NCBI GenBank assembly: GCA_951230915.1
Contig: OX579633.1
Location: forward strand, 21,486,574-21,550,573
Reading direction: 5' to 3'
DNA: 64,000 nt
Origin: Antitrichia curtipendula
Taxonomy: Eukaryota > Streptophyta > Bryopsida > Hypnales > Leucodontaceae
This document shows, in pieces, positions 25,201 to 37,826 of this stretch; position 1 is the stretch's first letter, and the number at the start of each line of letters is the position of its first letter. A program made the translations under genes and the position numbers. Under the pieces are notes generated by a model that saw only the letters and a program-made list of their open reading frames with translations, made no database searches and was not told the origin of the DNA.

Positions 25201-27430
25201 GTCACATTTAGATAGTGCTATCTTAGTTGGGGCCAAAAAAGTGAAAGCTTTAGGTGCTTCTACTTTGAGTGCACTTCAAAATCTAGGATTCCTGGCTCCT
25301 ACAAATACAATCAAGTTGTGAAATGAAACTAATTTCAGAGTTGCATTTCTTTTACTACTGAAACTTGATCCACATGTCTTCTACCTTAAGTTAAAAAAAA
25401 CCTATCCAACTAGGCAGGGTGCTAGGGTGTGACAGCCGTGTTCCTCATTAATGGCCTACGACTCTTATATTGACTCTTACACATGTGAAATAGACCTGTT
25501 CATTACCTGATACAGATTTGCTATCTAGGTACTTTGGAGAAGCTATTTGTTAGCTCCCATATTTTTCAGAAATTGAAAAGTTTGAGAGAAGTTATTTGCT
25601 AAAAGAATGAAGACATTCTGACAAGAAGTGATTTTTCAAAGGTGAAATGTTAAAGCATGAGTAGACTGTTGTTGAAGTATGGGCAAACCCTTGTTAAAGT
25701 GTGGATTGACGTGTTCACTTTCCAAGTACATTGCCACTATGCTAAAAGGTTGGTAAGATTGTGATAATGGATGGGTTACTAATGCAAATGGGAGGGTTTT
25801 CTAGGTGCCGGAATTGGTCTACCCTTGTGCACTAATCTTTTTACTTTCTAAGAAAATGCCAAATGGCAATCACTAAAAATTTGGCAAAGCATTATATTTC
25901 TAAATGCATCTTTCTTTTGAACCAAAATCATTTTTTTTTAATTGTGAAAAAGATGTTTCATGTACATAACTTTTAAAAGAAGGTATCCTAAGAAAGAAGA
26001 ATATAGAAAAATTCTCTGAGTAGGAAAACTAGAAAAGTATATAATCTCATGAAAATAGGTACCGCCACTATAGTTTCACATTTTAATTTGTGAAAATTAG
26101 GATTAAAAAAAAAAAACCCCACTAAAAATTGCCCATTTGGAAAGAGTTCATAGTGATGAGATTTCACCAAAAGATTGATCTTAGAATCATCTTCATTGTC
26201 CAAAAATTGCATGCAATGGGAATGCTATTTGCACTTATGCAGAGACACAAAATAGTATATTTTTAGATTTCCTTTGGTAGGAACATGGTTTCCTACTATG
26301 CAAATAGACCATGAAATTTCAGCTCCAAATCATTAAATTTGGAGATTCCTAATGTAGTAAAAAATCCTAAACCTTATAGTGTGACAAATTAACAAAAATA
26401 ATTTTTTTTATTTCTTTAAAATAAGGGATTTGATTACCATCAAGTTAGACATCTCCAATCAAAATTTGAAGTTCATGAGGTGTATGCTTCAAAAATTATA
26501 GAGGATGACAAGAAGGTATACCCTCATTGTGACTTGAAACAGGACCAGTCTTTCTTGCAATGATCCCATGGCTTGCAGGTTGGTGTCAAAGGTCCCAAAT
26601 GTGAATCCCATATTTAGCTTCATTTTCTAAAATATTGTTGTATTCATTTTTGTCCCCTCGCCCCCTTCTGTGATGCAAGAGGATATCTTGAAGTGTTCCA
26701 AATATAACCTTAAACCATGTATGTAGGATGCCTCTAATTTTTCATACTGTGCAACATGGTTGCAAAGTAGTAGAGCCTTTAATGAATGGTTCTAGGTTGT
26801 TTTGAAGGTGCTTGAAACATGCATGTGTAGGACACTTTAAGATTTCACTTTGAAAATTCATAAAAAATACCAAAATTCTCTAAAAAAAATTTTATATATT
26901 TTTTTGAAAATTTATGATTTCCATTTGTGTATCAAGTAAAAAATAAAACCTACTAGGAATTTTGATTCCGCCTATACACATAGATGAAGTGAATGATTTT
27001 AGGTATTTGTACCTTATATGTACCCCAAACTCCCAATTTAACATTGTGATATTTAGGTTTCTAGTTTTCAATAGAAGCTTTGCTACATTTAACCATGTTT
27101 ATGAATATTGGTTGGAGTGATATAGATATTACCACATGTTGACATTGAGGGTTATTTCACACTATGGCCAAAGGTCGAAAGGTTGTCAATTTCCACCAAT
27201 CAAATTGCAAGAAACCAAGAATTCAACCTCTCTATCCTTCACACTAGAAGGCAAAGTCCAAAGGTCATTGCCTTCCAAAATTCCTATACAACAATACTTT
27301 TTGACCATGGTGACAAACTTTGAATGGAAGTTTCAATTGAACAAGAATGGAAACCCAAACTACGGTGGGAAAGCTGTCAAAAGAATTTCATAAATTTTTT
27401 TTTCATAAACTATATTTTATTGCCTCTTTT
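22261..27430. other. AT-rich intergenic DNA, no gene seen
   Basis: About 5 kb with no coding region I can support. Between 24760 and 25450 the base composition is more balanced, but frames are broken throughout. No terminal repeats were found. It is probably old transposon sequence. Confidence 0.5.
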
Positions 27431-29000
27431 CAACCCATTTCTTGGATCTCTAAACAAAGTTGGACCACTCACTCCCAACGTGTTCACGAAGTAGCCCGGA
27501 GGATCTAAAAACTCAACGCCGAGTCCGCTACAGTTGCACCATTTCCACAATATGAACTCTACATAATTATGAGAAAGAGGTACACTTCTTCATCTTTTTG
27601 GCGTTTCTCTTCTTTGTGGGATTGTTCCCAAGTTTCAGATACCGATCAATTGAACGATCGATCAGGAGTTGCAGCTGACATTCTTGAAGCTTGCTCCAGT
27701 ATGTTACTTTTTGTTGTAACAAAGGCGGTCGTGCATCTGTACGTGGGGAGTTAGGAGACAGTGAACATGCATTTCGTAGTTGTGGAAAATCTCTTGGAAG
27801 TCTCAGCTTGCACATTCATTGTTCCCGTCATTGCTTCATCGTGCTTGCTAGGTTGTTGAATGGTTGCACGGCGGAGAAGAAATATATGATAGTAGTAGGT
27901 TTTCTCACTCATGCACTCCACGGGGAAAGCTTTCAATACTGAATGGGATGTCACAAGGACGTCTGGGTGCATGTTGCTGGTGAAGTGGTGAAAGTTTGGC
28001 ATTATCTAAGTTGGGGAAATGCAATATAAATTGTAATAGTTGAACTGAAGTGATTTTTTCAGGTTGAGTTGATGTGCTTGAGTGAGCATTGGCACGTCTT
28101 CTTTGTAGTTTAATAATAACAAGTTTGACAACAATTTGCGTTCCTCAAGGTTTCTATATCGCTAACCAATCATCCTAATTCTTGCATCGGACATTCCTCA
28201 ACGTTGTAAGGAGTGTAGCCTGTCGAGCATTTGCTTCAGTTTAGATCGAAGGATTGGGCCAGGCTCTCCATTGCATGCCATCCATAGCTTCGTGGTACTA
28301 GTTTGAGATGCCATTAAAGTTTGGAAGGTCTGAAAGTCCCGAAAAGCCAGAATGTGTGAATGTAAGTAATTTGTTATTGGTTTATAATTAGGCAATTTCA
28401 ATCAAAATTGGCAAGTTTCTGATTGCAAGAAGATGAATGGTTTTATGCTTAATAATTATGTAGACAGCGTAGATTTAAGTATAGAACAATTGTCCTACAG
28501 TTCGGAATTGTAACTTAAATATTGCGAGCTTATTGGCATAATTACTCTTCGTTTGACAAATGTCTATTATGTGCGAGGTAGGTGCAACCTGAATGTTTTT
28601 TACATTCATATCGTACAGGAAAATTGAAGTCCTGGATCACTTGCGACCAAGTAGAATCACCTTTGGAGTGTTTAGAATCACCTTTAAGCATTCCTTATTA
28701 GAGATCTACATTGAATTCTAGCTAGATACTTAGTTTTGGAATTCAGTGATGTTTGCGTCGACTAACTTGAAGGAGTGGCAGCAGTGAACCAAACATAAAT
28801 TCATAGCACGGTGGAATTCTACTCCAAGGCCGTTGTAATGACAAGACTCATCCTCAGGCCAAGGGGCTAGGCAATCCTTTCGGGTTGTGTTGGAGTAGTG
28901 AGGTTGTTGCTTGCTATGGCAAGAATGCGTAGACACTCTTAGCATTCAAGCAGCAGCTTCGGGACTTCAACGGAGAGCTCGCCACATCGAGGGTGGGCAA
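27431..29000. other. GC-richer island, possible 5' region of an old gene
   Basis: Composition shifts at about 27430. A short frame at 27569-27700 could be an exon, since it is followed by a good donor (TCCA-GTATGT near 27698), but its translation matches nothing I know. The first clear homology to the second cysteine-synthase copy begins only near 29010, so this region may belong to the promoter, 5' UTR or a neighbouring dead gene. Confidence 0.35.
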
Positions 29001-31034
29001 AGAGTGCTGCACTTGGACCGGTCCTTGAAAGGGACTGCTTGGAGTTAAGTACTTTCTTTTCTCATAATTTGGAGACTGGAATAACTTCTGCTGCTCATAG
29101 ACAGGACAGATTGATGGATTCATTGATTACTTTCTTCTAGTCTGTGCTTGCATTTTGGTGTGGGGTCTTGGACAATTAGACTCGTAAATCACACTCGCTA
29201 TTTGAAGAAATTAAAGACCATGACTTGCTCTCTGGTTGTGGCGAAATCCCACAACAGGGGAGCACAGCAATTGAAAGTGGTGTCCCCTGCAGGGAACTAC
29301 ATATGCTGTGTTTCCAGCGGGGGTTATTTCCAACTGGAATCTCCAACGGGTGTTCTTCTGTTTGAAGATGTTGCTTTCTGTGTATGCATTTGTTGTTCTG
29401 GTGCTTTGATTGTATTTACCATGAGTTTGGTGACTAAAATGGTTGCTGCTTTAATTCTTCTGCAGCTCATCGGCGGGACGCCTCTCGTGGAGGAGCTGCA
29501 GCCCTAATTGTGCTACGTACAGAGCTCTAGAGAATGCGCTAGTGAGTGTACTTGCAGTGAAGAATGGCTAACTTCGCCAAACTCGAAATTCACAACTAGG
29601 GTTGCATATAATTCCAGCAAGCCATGTTACTATTCACTCCACTGTTCGTTGTGTATACCAAACTGATTTGTCTTAATCTTCCAAGGTCGCGCGATTTTGA
29701 ATTAATGCAGGACGAAATATTACTGTATTTTTTTTTGTGATAACGCTAATTTCCCCTTCACTGTTAGGACAAATCAATCTTGACACCTAGTGAGTTCCGC
29801 AAATAAGCATACACTAAGAACATGCTTATTTATGGAACCTGTTGAATCTCACCCATCAAATTCATTGTCACATGGCGCAAGGCGTTTGGAAAGAGTGAGT
29901 GTGGTTTCAAATCATAGTTAACCCCATTCTCCTCCCATTCTTTGAGAGAGCCATAAATCTCAAAGATTTAATAGTTGTGATTTGGAAGAATGACAGTTTG
30001 AAATGTCTGATAATCGACTGTTTGATTTTCTAGTAAGTTACGGAAATGGTTGATTGTGTAGGATGATTGAAGATGCGGAGAAGAAGGGTCTCATCACTCC
30101 TGGGAAGTCCACCCTCATCGCACTCATTAGGGAACACAGGCATTGCATTGGCTATGGCGGCCAAGCAACGAGGCTAGAAAGTTATTTTCCTCGTGCCCCA
30201 ATATTACTTTCGAGCTTTGGATGCTGAAGTTGTCATTTTAGGTGGGTGTTCTTGCCAAATTCAAAATTCCTCAAAATTCAAACAAATTCATTTCGCCTTC
30301 CATAACGATGTTAAACCATGTCATGGGATGTCTTTGGTAGTCATTGCAGTTAAGATAGGTGTAGCTTGCTGATCTCTATGGTTTAGGTTGAGAGAATGGC
30401 CATTGCGGAATATTGAATCTGTAACTATTTACTCTGAGAATTGTTGTGACCTGCTCAACAATGCAATATTTATCCAAAAATAAGTGTCCTAATATGAGTA
30501 GGTTATATTGAGACTGCTTGTTTTTTAATGTTTTGTTGAATGCATGTAATGGGCATCATTGATGTCGGTGATGGTGAATTTGAATGCATCTTTAGTGTAC
30601 TTTTCACAATGAAATTGGTCTGTGAATGGAGATACTTACTTTCCGAGATGGCAGGTGCAGTTTTTAACATGCGCTGTTGTGGCTGTGGTCTATTAGATCC
30701 ATAGTCCACCATTGACCAATGTCTGCAAATTCTGTCCGACCTGCTTGCCAAGACCCCGGACTCCCATTGCCTGAACCAATTCGGAAATCCTGAAAATCTG
30801 GGTGCCCATTTTCAGACAACTGGTGAGGATGATCAACTTCAGAACTCAAAGAAGCTCTTGATAAATAATTTTCCCCATCAAGCTCAGGTTTGATGCCAGT
30901 GGCAAGCATGTCCTTTGTATGGAGTCTGTTGAAAGTGCGGTCATTTCAGGTCGTCGAAATATCCAAACCTCCATCAGACTTGATTAATTGATGACTTACT
31001 CACTAAATGAGATTTCGACTTGGAGGAATGGACT

Positions 31035-31762
31035 TGTGTTTGAATTGAAGTTGCTACTGACCAATGGTAACATTCGTGACAATGTAGAAACTTTACTTTG
31101 AAGATCCCAACCAAAGTAAACCAGCCCATTGTGGTCAAAATTTCAAGTCTGCCCTCATGCCATTGCTGAAAATTTTCAAATTTTTTCTCACTCAAAGATA
31201 AGTGTGAGAAATAGTGAGAGCAATTGAAATTTTATTTTTTAAGACAAAGTGTGAATTAGTTATGTATTTTTGAAGTGATCTTCCCAACACGGTCTACAAG
31301 CGGCCCCCTAAGCAACAAAAAGTGTATCCAATATGCTCATCTTAATCACTTAAAGTGGTCACAATAATTTCTATTGTGGAATGCCATGAAAAAACACATC
31401 CTACAATGATTTACACTGAAAAATTGGGTGTTCCTAATGAGGTCACTAATCACTCCACAAGTGTCAGACTAGATATTGATTGTGGTATGAAAAACCATCA
31501 TGGAGTCATAAGATGTCCACTATGGGTCATCTGACCGTAATGGGCTGGTTTACTTTATACTTATAATGTCAAACACTAAATGTTTTACAAAAGAACAAAG
31601 CCTGATCAATCTTTGTCTTTGTGTTTGAATTGAAGTTGCTACTGACCAATGGTAACATTCGTGACAATGTAGAAACTTTACTTTGAAGATCTCAACGATA
31701 CTTATAATGTTGAACACTGAACATTTTACCAAAGAACTAAGTCCGATCAATCTTTGTCTTCG
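31035..31762 (+). repeat. Local tandem duplication inside the pseudogene intron
   Basis: A unit beginning TGTGTTTGAATTGAAGTTGC occurs at 31035 and again at 31620. The first unit carries the 444-bp insertion at 31113-31556, while the second has the corresponding uninterrupted sequence. The second cysteine-synthase copy has a single unit at about 43247-43390. Confidence 0.8.
31113..31556. mobile_element. 444-bp MITE with about 25-bp terminal inverted repeats
   Basis: Ends are AAAGTAAACCAGCCCATTG and its inverted copy ..AATGGGCTGGTTTACTTT. The empty site is visible in the tandem copy at about 31694-31702 (CAACG-ATACTT against CAACC-element-ATACTT). No target duplication is evident. Relatives: 14067-14535 (reverse) and a fragment at about 10880-11068. 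It has no ORF of its own. Confidence 0.8.
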
Positions 31763-32958
31763 TCACTGAAGAGAAACATGAGAAATGATGCACGACTTTG
31801 ATGTTCAATTCAACGTGATTTCATTATCTTAGAATTGAAAGATAGTTCAATATCAAAAACTTGCGTGTCTAGCCACGCCCAAATGGCCACTTAGCTAGAC
31901 ATACGTCTGTGTTCAATGAAGTCCAAAACCTAGCCACAAATTTGGAACTGGCTCATAGATTCTTGGATTGCGGGGTTTGGCTTTGGTTTTGGTTTGGCGA
32001 TTATATAATTTTGACTTGTGGATGACTTGTGAATATATTTACTTTCAGGAGGCAAATCGGGTCACCACTTGATTTAGGGCATAGGAGCCGGCTTCATCCC
32101 GAAAATTCTAGACGTGAAGCTGCTGGACCGCGTGGTGCAAGTGCACAGTGAGGAGGCCTTGGCCATGGCAAGAAGGCTTCATGTAGAGGAGAGCCTCCTA
32201 GTGGGCATTTCCTCTGGGGCTACCTTTGCTGCTGTTCTCAAGGTCAATTTTAACCCTTTTTTGAATTTTTGCGCTTTTATTGCTTCTTCTATATCTTTGT
32301 ACAAGTATTTACATTCTTTTCATCAATTTGGCCGTAAAGAAAGGGTGTCTATTTAAGATTGAAGTTGAGCTTTAGATGAACAAGAACAAAACATTGGTCT
32401 GGTGCACGCAGCTCATTTTCCAGGATAGAGACTTTGCAGTGTGTAGGGGGTATGCTTGCATTCTCATGGCTTTTTGTAAATCCGCAACATTAATATGTGA
32501 AGGGCAGTGACTCCAGCAAGCTACTTCATGGAAACAAGAATCTACCATGCCCCCATTAAAAATTAACGTCTAATCTCACCTCTAGTAGCTGGGATTCTGA
32601 TTAGTATTAGTTCCTTGGTCTTGCTTCTCGCTACTTTAATGAAAGGTTACGGTTCTTTGAAAAACCAAAGAAAAACAAGAACCTAAAACCAGGCATGAGC
32701 TGTGTGGGTATTAAGATGATTGTAGTCTTTCTATCTCAATAGATGTTTTTCAAAGTCTTTTCTTGTTTGCATTGTTGTTTTTTTCCTTTCTCTAATGATA
32801 TTGATATACTGCCGGTTGAACAGCTGGCAAAGGAGCCGGAAAATGTTGGAAAGCTTATTGTTGCAGTGCTCGCTAGTGGCACGGAGCAATACATGTCGAC
32901 TGCGTTGTTTGAAACCTTGAAAAAAGAATGCGAAACCATGATGTACTATCACATTTAA

Positions 32959-35793
32959 GTTAGTGAGTAGATAGGGATTGGCAATTATATTGGCAATTTT
33001 CCACTAAAATGGGAAACATTTGTGCAAACTGAATAGAAATCTAGATGTGTACCAGGTAGAAGAACCTCTTGTGCACCTAATTTTACTCGGCTATATTTTG
33101 GAAAACTGCCAATTAAATGCATCTTGTGTTGACATAGTAAAGAATATCTGATTGTCGTTATGATTGGTTGAGTAAGGATAGTTCTAAAGTACTTTGTAGC
33201 TATAATTGAATTTGTGCAGCTTTTGTCTTCTGTGTGGAACCCTATCCATTTTTGCCAATAATAAGCTTTGCTTTGGACGGCCTGCTTGTGCCACTAATAG
33301 AATTTAGAGAGTTGCAAATGATGTTTGTAACACCAATCACTTTGTAATTCGGAGTTCTCTAAGTATTGCATGTTGATTGCTGGCTCTGTTTCAAACGGAG
33401 GAAAAATGGAAGAAAGCTCCTTCTGTAGTGATGTGACAAAGTTTTGCGTAGGTTTCTGCTTGAATAGCGAGACAATGCTTCAAAGTAGCAAAGCCTTTTG
33501 TTGTGAAGCTACTTGACATACTTTCCAAGAATAGCCCCATGTGCAAACATGCTTACATTCATGGGGAGACCTATCCATGCCTAGATTGCTATATGATTAG
33601 CTCTTATCTCTCGATTCTTAATTTTATCTCCTTTTGTTAACAATTCTATCTACTTGGTTTTCTTCTTCTTTATGCTTTGATGGTTTGTTGGATTTAAGTT
33701 GAAGGTAGCTGGTAGCACAAAGTTGATTTTGGGTGACTTTGGAGCTTGCTCTTGTGTGCCCTTTGTGTTTATAAATGAGTCATTGAGTAAAGTAGGGATG
33801 AAATTTGAGTTATTGGACCCTTGATTTGCATTAGTTTTGATGGTACAATCATTTTTGAAGGATAGGAAGGTGTTTTGTCAAGTAGTAAGGGTGTACAAAA
33901 ATGTTATCTCGTTTTGTTTGTTTGTGGTACAATGTTGCTTTGTACATGTGAACCTTTGAAGACGTTGAATTCATTTTTTTGGTGGAATAACTTTGATTAC
34001 ACAATTGTGTTTCTATCATTGTAGTAGTTTGTTCCGGCAATAGTTTCTAGAGGCAAATTCGTTCTATATTGTAGTTTGTTTTTATTGTCTCCAATTGTAT
34101 GCACTTTCATGACAGTGGGGGGTCTCTTCTATTGGCCTCTACAGCATGACCTAATTAATCCTGATGCAGTTAGTGGATCCATTGTTGTAGAAGTTTGTTT
34201 GTAATTCCATTGGGCTTCAAAATCAGAGGAGAAGTGGGACGAGTTGGAAATGTTGCAAGCAACTTAGTGCACTATATGGAGGAAGGGGGGCATCCGGGCA
34301 TGCTTTGGTTTCTAGAAGCATCCAAGCTTTAGCACTGCAGTCGTGGTTGCAAAATTAGAAGGAGGTGGGTCATTGGAAATGGATTTTTCATGAACCAAAG
34401 GCCTTGACTTTACAAGTGGTGAAGCAATTTTTCTAGAACCGAAAATTGCTGCAAACAAGCAAAAGACTACAATAGTGTTCAAGTGTTGCACTCCTCCTCA
34501 AATATGTAGCTGCAAGGTGACTCCATCTTCCCGTCACTTTTAAAATGTCACAGTTAAGGGATTAAATTTTTGTATAACTAGCTTGTATTTGACTTTTGAA
34601 CAAAAATTGTTGTTGATTTTTGAGTTGGACATGAATAGGTAGCTTGTGTAGGTTTTGGTCCCTTTCCCTTTTTTGCAAAGAGTAGGAGGAAAATGTACTC
34701 AGTGCAGATTGTTAGAAATGTTGAACCCTAAATCTTGAAAATCATTTTCGTAAATCTTGATAAGCTCATTTTTTGTTGCCCCCCTTCTATCCCTAAATAG
34801 ATTTAAATGCTTTATTTTTGTAGACTGTTTTGCAACATTGAAGTAATGAAAGTGTGAGTCAAGGTATGTTGCATTTCTTTGCCAATTGAAAGTCATCTCA
34901 ACTGCTATGGTGTTTTACTTAAGAACCTTAGATTTTGGTTCATCATGCTCCTACAATATTTTTATTGCAGTTGAATGATCTTAAACCATGTTATAATGTT
35001 ATGATGCTCTACAATAGCTTGCCGTTTTTAACATTGCAGATGCTTGTAGATTTGACAAAAAAAATTTCATGTGTTATTGTTTTTTGCATTTTTGTTATGT
35101 GCCTTTATTCAGTATAATCTAGGAAGTAAATGCACCCAAAACTTCAAGTTTAAAAAATATTCTCTAATTGTCATGCACAAAATAGCGAAATTGAAAATTT
35201 CAAGATAATAGATATTTTTGTGTTTGCATTTTTAGAAAATAGAAAAACTTTCAAAAATAAAAATAAAATATGACCATTATTTTCCACCTAATGGAGTAAA
35301 GGGGCTTCTAATCAATTAGATACATCTTGACAGAAAATGAATTCAACAATCCATGTATTGAGACAAAGATAATAGTCTTTGAATAAGTATGCACAATGGA
35401 GAAATAAATTTTTAGGAAACTATTAAATAATATATGATACCTTTGTAGAATTGTAGATGACCTCAAATTCTAATTCTTAGCTTCATATTTGTTTTTTTGT
35501 ATTAAAAATAGACTTACTAAAAACATTGTTAGGATGATATATATTGACATCCAATTTGGGGTTCTCCATATTTAAAAAATAATCAATTATTTTTGATAAA
35601 TATAAAAAATATGTATAATGGTTTTATCTATCTTCAATATCAATTTGGGGTCATTTAGAGGTTTAAACAAAAGTTATAGCCAAAAACAAGCAAATTTTTT
35701 TATTGTTGTATAGTGGGTGACACAAGGACAAGTACAAGTGATCATTCCTTGCAATTGGCGATGTTGCAAATCCATGGTGAGATAAGTTAAGGA
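32959..35793. other. Downstream of pseudogene, no gene seen
   Basis: Intergenic sequence with long T-rich and A-rich tracts. Open frames are 60-65 codons, none with a domain. Confidence 0.5.
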
Positions 35794-35862
35794 ATGGGCA
35801 ATTTCATTCAAATGGGGAGTTTTGTTAAAATGGCAATATTCCATGTGCCATTGTCAGACTGC
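35794..35862. mobile_element. End fragment of the GGGCAATTTCG MITE
   Basis: Matches the outer 45 bp of the elements at 36889-37208 and 44181-44501 (ATGGGCAATTTC..AAAATGGCAATATTCC and CATGTGCCATTGTCAG), with an extra block of about 20 bp after the first 12 bases. Only one end is present. Confidence 0.6.
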
Positions 35863-35870
35863 TCATTTTT

Positions 35871-35900
35871 AACACACAACACACACAACACACACAACAC
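35871..35900. repeat. CA/AAC-rich microsatellite
   Basis: Perfect short repeats of ACACACAAC, about three and a half units, in the GC-richer stretch upstream of the S-protein homologue. Confidence 0.8.
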
Positions 35901-36888
35901 AGCAGTGAACTAACCTTGCTTTCCGTAACCAACGACACCACGAGTACAAGAAGCATCAAGGAACAGAATATTCCAGAGATTCCACACCGCAGCTCCTCCA
36001 CGGCACCGACCAACCGAATCCAGCACCCAGAATCACGAATATTCACACGACCAGCTTAATTTCATGGCTAGCCATGATCGTGACTAATTTACAGAATGAA
36101 GCCTGCATGTGCACGAATCCTTCACCGAATTCGTCACTTGACACTTGAACTCTTCTTCTGCTTGTTGGTTTCGTTCTTGAGAAGCATATGCCATTCCATG
36201 CCAGGAGCCACAACCAGTCTCTGTCCAGTGATTGAGTTGTGATTATACATTATCAAGCAGGATTCAGCGTGCTTTACAAAATTTCAAGTCGTGAGTTTCA
36301 ATTCAGAATGATGCCTCGGCAGTTGGGCATCATATTGATCCATAACCGCATCATACATTTTGGACCTGGGCATCATCCAAAAATTATTCTCGAAAAGAAT
36401 GCCTCGCTAGCTAGTGCAGCCTGATCGACCTCTACTTAAGGTCCTCGCAACTCACAGCAAAACTCTCAGTGATCGATCGAGTGTGCGGGGCGAGCGCTAC
36501 CACCGGCCTTCACTAATTCTTGTGCTAGCGGTAATGCGAACGTGCTCCTGCTTAATGAATTGTTGTTGGGGGCATTGCTTTGAATTGGCTTAAACGTAGG
36601 AATTCAATTTATTCAGCGGAAGGGGCATTTGCAATCAGCTTTTTATATTTTCAATGGTTTACAAAGAGTTTCTGTAACGATAATATGCAATTGTTAGGCC
36701 CGCGATGCTTCATGAACTTTTTCTCTGCTTTTAATTATTATGCATTTGTTTACGGGAACGAACCATTTGGAGTCAATAATCTCCCCTGGGGTTGCGCTTG
36801 TTTTGGCACTGGTTCCACATGTTTTCTGATTTTTGCTAACGTCACTAGTTCGGAATTGAAGGCTAATATCGCAATTGTTTTCACACTG
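35901..36888. other. GC-richer intergenic sequence, no gene called
   Basis: More balanced composition than the flanks, with several GATCGATC blocks near 36470. The frame at 36580-36924 (114 codons) runs into the MITE at 36889 and shows no domain, so I do not call it a gene. Confidence 0.4.
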
Positions 36889-37208
36889 ATGGGCAATTTC
36901 GTTAAAATGGCGGTATTCCGTTAGTTTGGCACTTTTAACTGTTCAGACCGTGCACTCTGAAATGGTCTGAAATCTACATCTATTTTAGATTTCTGACATC
37001 TATAACATTCCTAGATATCTGAAATCTATAAAAGTCCTAGATTTTTCAAATGTTTCAATCTAAAACTATAACATTGATAGACTTCCGAAATCTACAACAG
37101 TCCTAGATCTTTGAAATCTATCTTTGTCCTAAATGTCGCTTCTATGGTTTAGAGTGGGCACTCTGAAAATGGCACATGGAATACCGCCATTTTAACGAAA
37201 TTGCCCAT
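36889..37208. mobile_element. 320-bp MITE with ACTG target duplication
   Basis: Terminal inverted repeats of about 30 bp begin ATGGGCAATTTCGTTAAAAT. The element is flanked by ACTG at 36885-36888 and 37209-37212. The interior is a series of degenerate TCTGAAATCTATAA-like segments on a roughly 25-40-bp period. A second copy lies at 44181-44501. It is non-coding. Confidence 0.8.
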
Positions 37209-37826
37209 ACTGACTTTGGAATGACCGTGTGTCAGAAATCTATAGAAAAATTAGCGTGGTATAGTATAGCACAATGATCTATTTGCAACTATTTGAGATG
37301 ATTGCAATAGATTTTGTCTCAGTTCAGTCATAGGTATTGGATCCGTGCCCAAGACGTACTTTTGCAACAAGTTTGCGCGCAGGCAACTTTTGCAAAAGAT
37401 TCGCAATAGACCGTACCATGCGTACGTTTTCAGCGAAGTACGGAACCGTTGCTACAAAACCATTGCAATTAAACAATAATTGATGATGTAATGCAACTAC
37501 TACATATCGAGCTTCCTGTTACAGTAGGATGACTTGCATTCATACAGTATATCCCTTAAACGTCAATATATTTCGTGAATAGCTAGGGCGGATTTCCATG
37601 AGGGCCCTTTCCGATCGATCAGGGCGTGCGGTCTGAAACATAAATCTACACCAGTCCTAGTTTTTCGAGCTTTTCGAGCTTTGCAGATGAATGTCACAAT
37701 CATGCTAAATTAACGAATCAATTGACTTCTATCGTGTTGCATGTTGTGCATGGCAGATTGATGCCGATCGACTAACTTGATCCGTACATCGAGATTGCAA
37801 CTCGATCAGTTCAATCGTCGATCGAC
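37209..37826. other. Upstream region of the S-protein homologue
   Basis: No coding sequence. Near 37625 the block GTGCGGTCTGAAACATAAATC is repeated in similar form at about 52668, and both resemble the subterminal part of the 320-bp MITE, so this is probably a MITE relic in the upstream region. GATCGA-rich sequence lies just before the start codon. Confidence 0.45.

Larger units (their letters stand above)
29465..32958 (+). pseudogene. Cysteine synthase / OAS-(thiol)lyase-like pseudogene, copy 1
   Basis: Intact relatives make cysteine from O-acetylserine and sulfide with PLP (or beta-cyanoalanine in the CAS branch). Recognisable exons: 29465-29507 (LIGGTPLVE, the family's LIGNTPLV), 30062-30241 (MIEDAEKKGLITPGKS, then a frameshift before GNTGIALAMAAK and a stop), about 30713-30822 (LLAKTPDSHCLNQFGNPEN), a remnant near 30917-30950 (VESVESAVISG), 32049-32242 ([23 protein letters not shown].. 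to VGISSGAT) and 32824-32958 (LAKEPENVGKLIV.. to the stop). The exon that carries SEIWEG..in copy 2 is deleted here, and no lysine-motif exon (SVKDRI) was found. Splice-like borders persist at most exons. Two stops, one frameshift and the missing exons rule out a functional enzyme. The 3' exons are better preserved than the 5' ones. Confidence 0.9.

Noticed and set aside
29148..29507. Plus-strand open frame of 119 codons taken as a gene
   Set aside because: Most of it is intron-like sequence shared with the second cysteine-synthase copy, where the frame is not kept; only the last 14 codons are exon.
36580..36924. Open frame of 114 codons upstream of the S-protein homologue
   Set aside because: Runs into a MITE, no domain; Cys/Phe/Asn-rich translation looks like non-coding sequence.
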